From Wuchereria bancrofti (Eukaryota; Nematoda; Chromadorea; Rhabditida; Onchocercidae): a stretch of DNA of 64,000 nucleotides. Where the stretch lies: the NCBI GenBank assembly GCA_005281725.1, contig SSBO01000012.1, forward strand, positions 15,763,382-15,827,381, given 5' to 3'. Made by a program: the position numbers and the translations under genes. Each line of letters begins with the position of its first letter. The first letter of the stretch is position 1. The notes beneath the pieces were generated by a model, which did no database searches, was not told where the DNA came from, and was given only the letters and a program-made list of their open reading frames with translations. Shown piece by piece: positions 63,201 to 64,000 of the stretch.

Positions 63201-64000
63201 ACTTTCAAGATGAAAAATCAACCTCACATGATTATGTATTTACAACAGCACCGAATAACGGTTGAGATATTTAATTTGCATTGCATTTTATCTGAGAAGG
63301 TACAGAATTTTGGTAATAATTTTTATTTTTGCAATATGAAAATTTTTATTTTGCAATATGAATTAAATGGTAAAGAAGGAAAAATTTATATGAAATGAAA
63401 GATTGTTGTCCAAATGGTTGATTTTCAAGATGAAATAATTCTTTGAAAATTCTTATTACCTTTAATTCTTATTATGTTTTTTTTTCTTTTTAATGAAATT
63501 AGAATTAGCAACTAAATCAAATAACTCTTGTTATCAATAAGTAATTTAGGAATACAATTTATTATAATTCCTTCTCGCAGTCTTTTCCCTATCTCATTTA
63601 TCTAAAAGTTAATATTAAAATATGCCATCGATGTCCAGATTGTCCATTTTATTCTTTTGATAATGATAATGAATTATCAGCCTGAATAAGAACAAAAATT
63701 TTACAGTATTTAAATGCTACCGAAACTCTTATGATATATTAAAAGGTTGAGAGAGTGGGAAATTTATTCTATGATTATTTATTTAGTTTACAAAAATGAG
63801 TATCATTATTCCAACTAAGGATAGGTAGAAACAAACTATCATTATTACAACTTAGGATAAATAGGAATCAAACTACCTAAAATATTTCTTATATAAAATA
63901 GTCGTTTATTAATTCATGGGAATGATTATTAACTTATTCAAAAATTTCTATAGAAAAGAACTGATAGATGGAAAACTGAACTAAACTGGTAATATGAAAA
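57226..64000. other. AT-rich right flank, no convincing gene
   Basis: About 6.8 kb with only short ORFs. A possible exon follows an acceptor at about 58398 and reads YVPKNYFSDIKDYF in one frame, a weak echo of the end of an SH3 domain, but no upstream SH3 exon was found. Two open stretches at 61744-61914 and 62055-62252 could be exons or chance; neither was recognised. A 36-37 bp tandem duplication is at 63801-63873. Confidence 0.45.
63801..63873. repeat. 36-37 bp imperfect tandem duplication
   Basis: The unit tatcattattccaacta... occurs at 63801-63836 and, with a few changes, at 63837-63873. Confidence 0.7.

Overview
The window looks like chromosomal DNA of a nematode, probably a spirurid or filarial (clade III) worm. 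It is AT-rich, its genes are split into many small exons by mostly short GT-AG introns, and its products are core eukaryotic proteins (mediator, nuclear pore, tRNA methyltransferase, SNARE, canopy/saposin-like, RYBP-like). The clade is an inference from style; no species marker was seen. I saw no bacterial genes, rRNA or CRISPR array, and recognised no tRNA by eye.

Layout. Positions 1-1164 hold the 5' part of an RYBP/YAF2-like gene (minus). Positions 1165-5265 show no convincing gene. At 5266 a gene block begins, and it is present twice. Copy A is 5680-7502 plus 34435-54548; copy B is 7504-33355. Gene order in each copy is: an unrecognised conserved gene (plus), canopy/CNPY (minus), MED31 (minus), TRMT13 (minus), a short plus-strand ORF of unknown status, a VAMP/synaptobrevin (minus) and NUP214 (plus). 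The left flank (first exon of the unknown gene) and the right flank (FG-repeat 3' end of NUP214, to 57225) are single copy. Positions 57226-64000 show no convincing gene.

The copies meet only at assembly marks. A single n at 7503 and at 33356 separates the pieces, and 6425-7502 is repeated as 33357-34434. Copy B is identical to A at its left end (257 bp), around its N gap (a 708-bp block in A) and at its right end (640 bp). Elsewhere the copies differ by many substitutions, indels, a 1.2-kb deletion, a transposon-like insertion and a ~350-bp inversion. This is what two divergent haplotypes, or two gametologs, laid end to end by a scaffolder would look like. A real tandem duplication is not excluded.

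Functional state. Copy B reads as the working version. TRMT13 (410 aa) and canopy (203 aa) have consistent exon phases, and NUP214 can be read as about 1340 aa across B and the right flank, with two uncertain exon boundaries. In copy A, TRMT13, canopy and the 5' two thirds of NUP214 carry frameshifts, stops, a lost splice acceptor and the 1.2-kb deletion. The unknown gene and VAMP keep intact exons there, and MED31's core exons are also open, although its first acceptor is changed. The most unusual local arrangement is the MED31/canopy junction: the inferred last exon of MED31 and the signal-peptide exon of canopy overlap on the same strand in different frames, and a 1-bp difference between copies switches which frame encodes the canopy leader.
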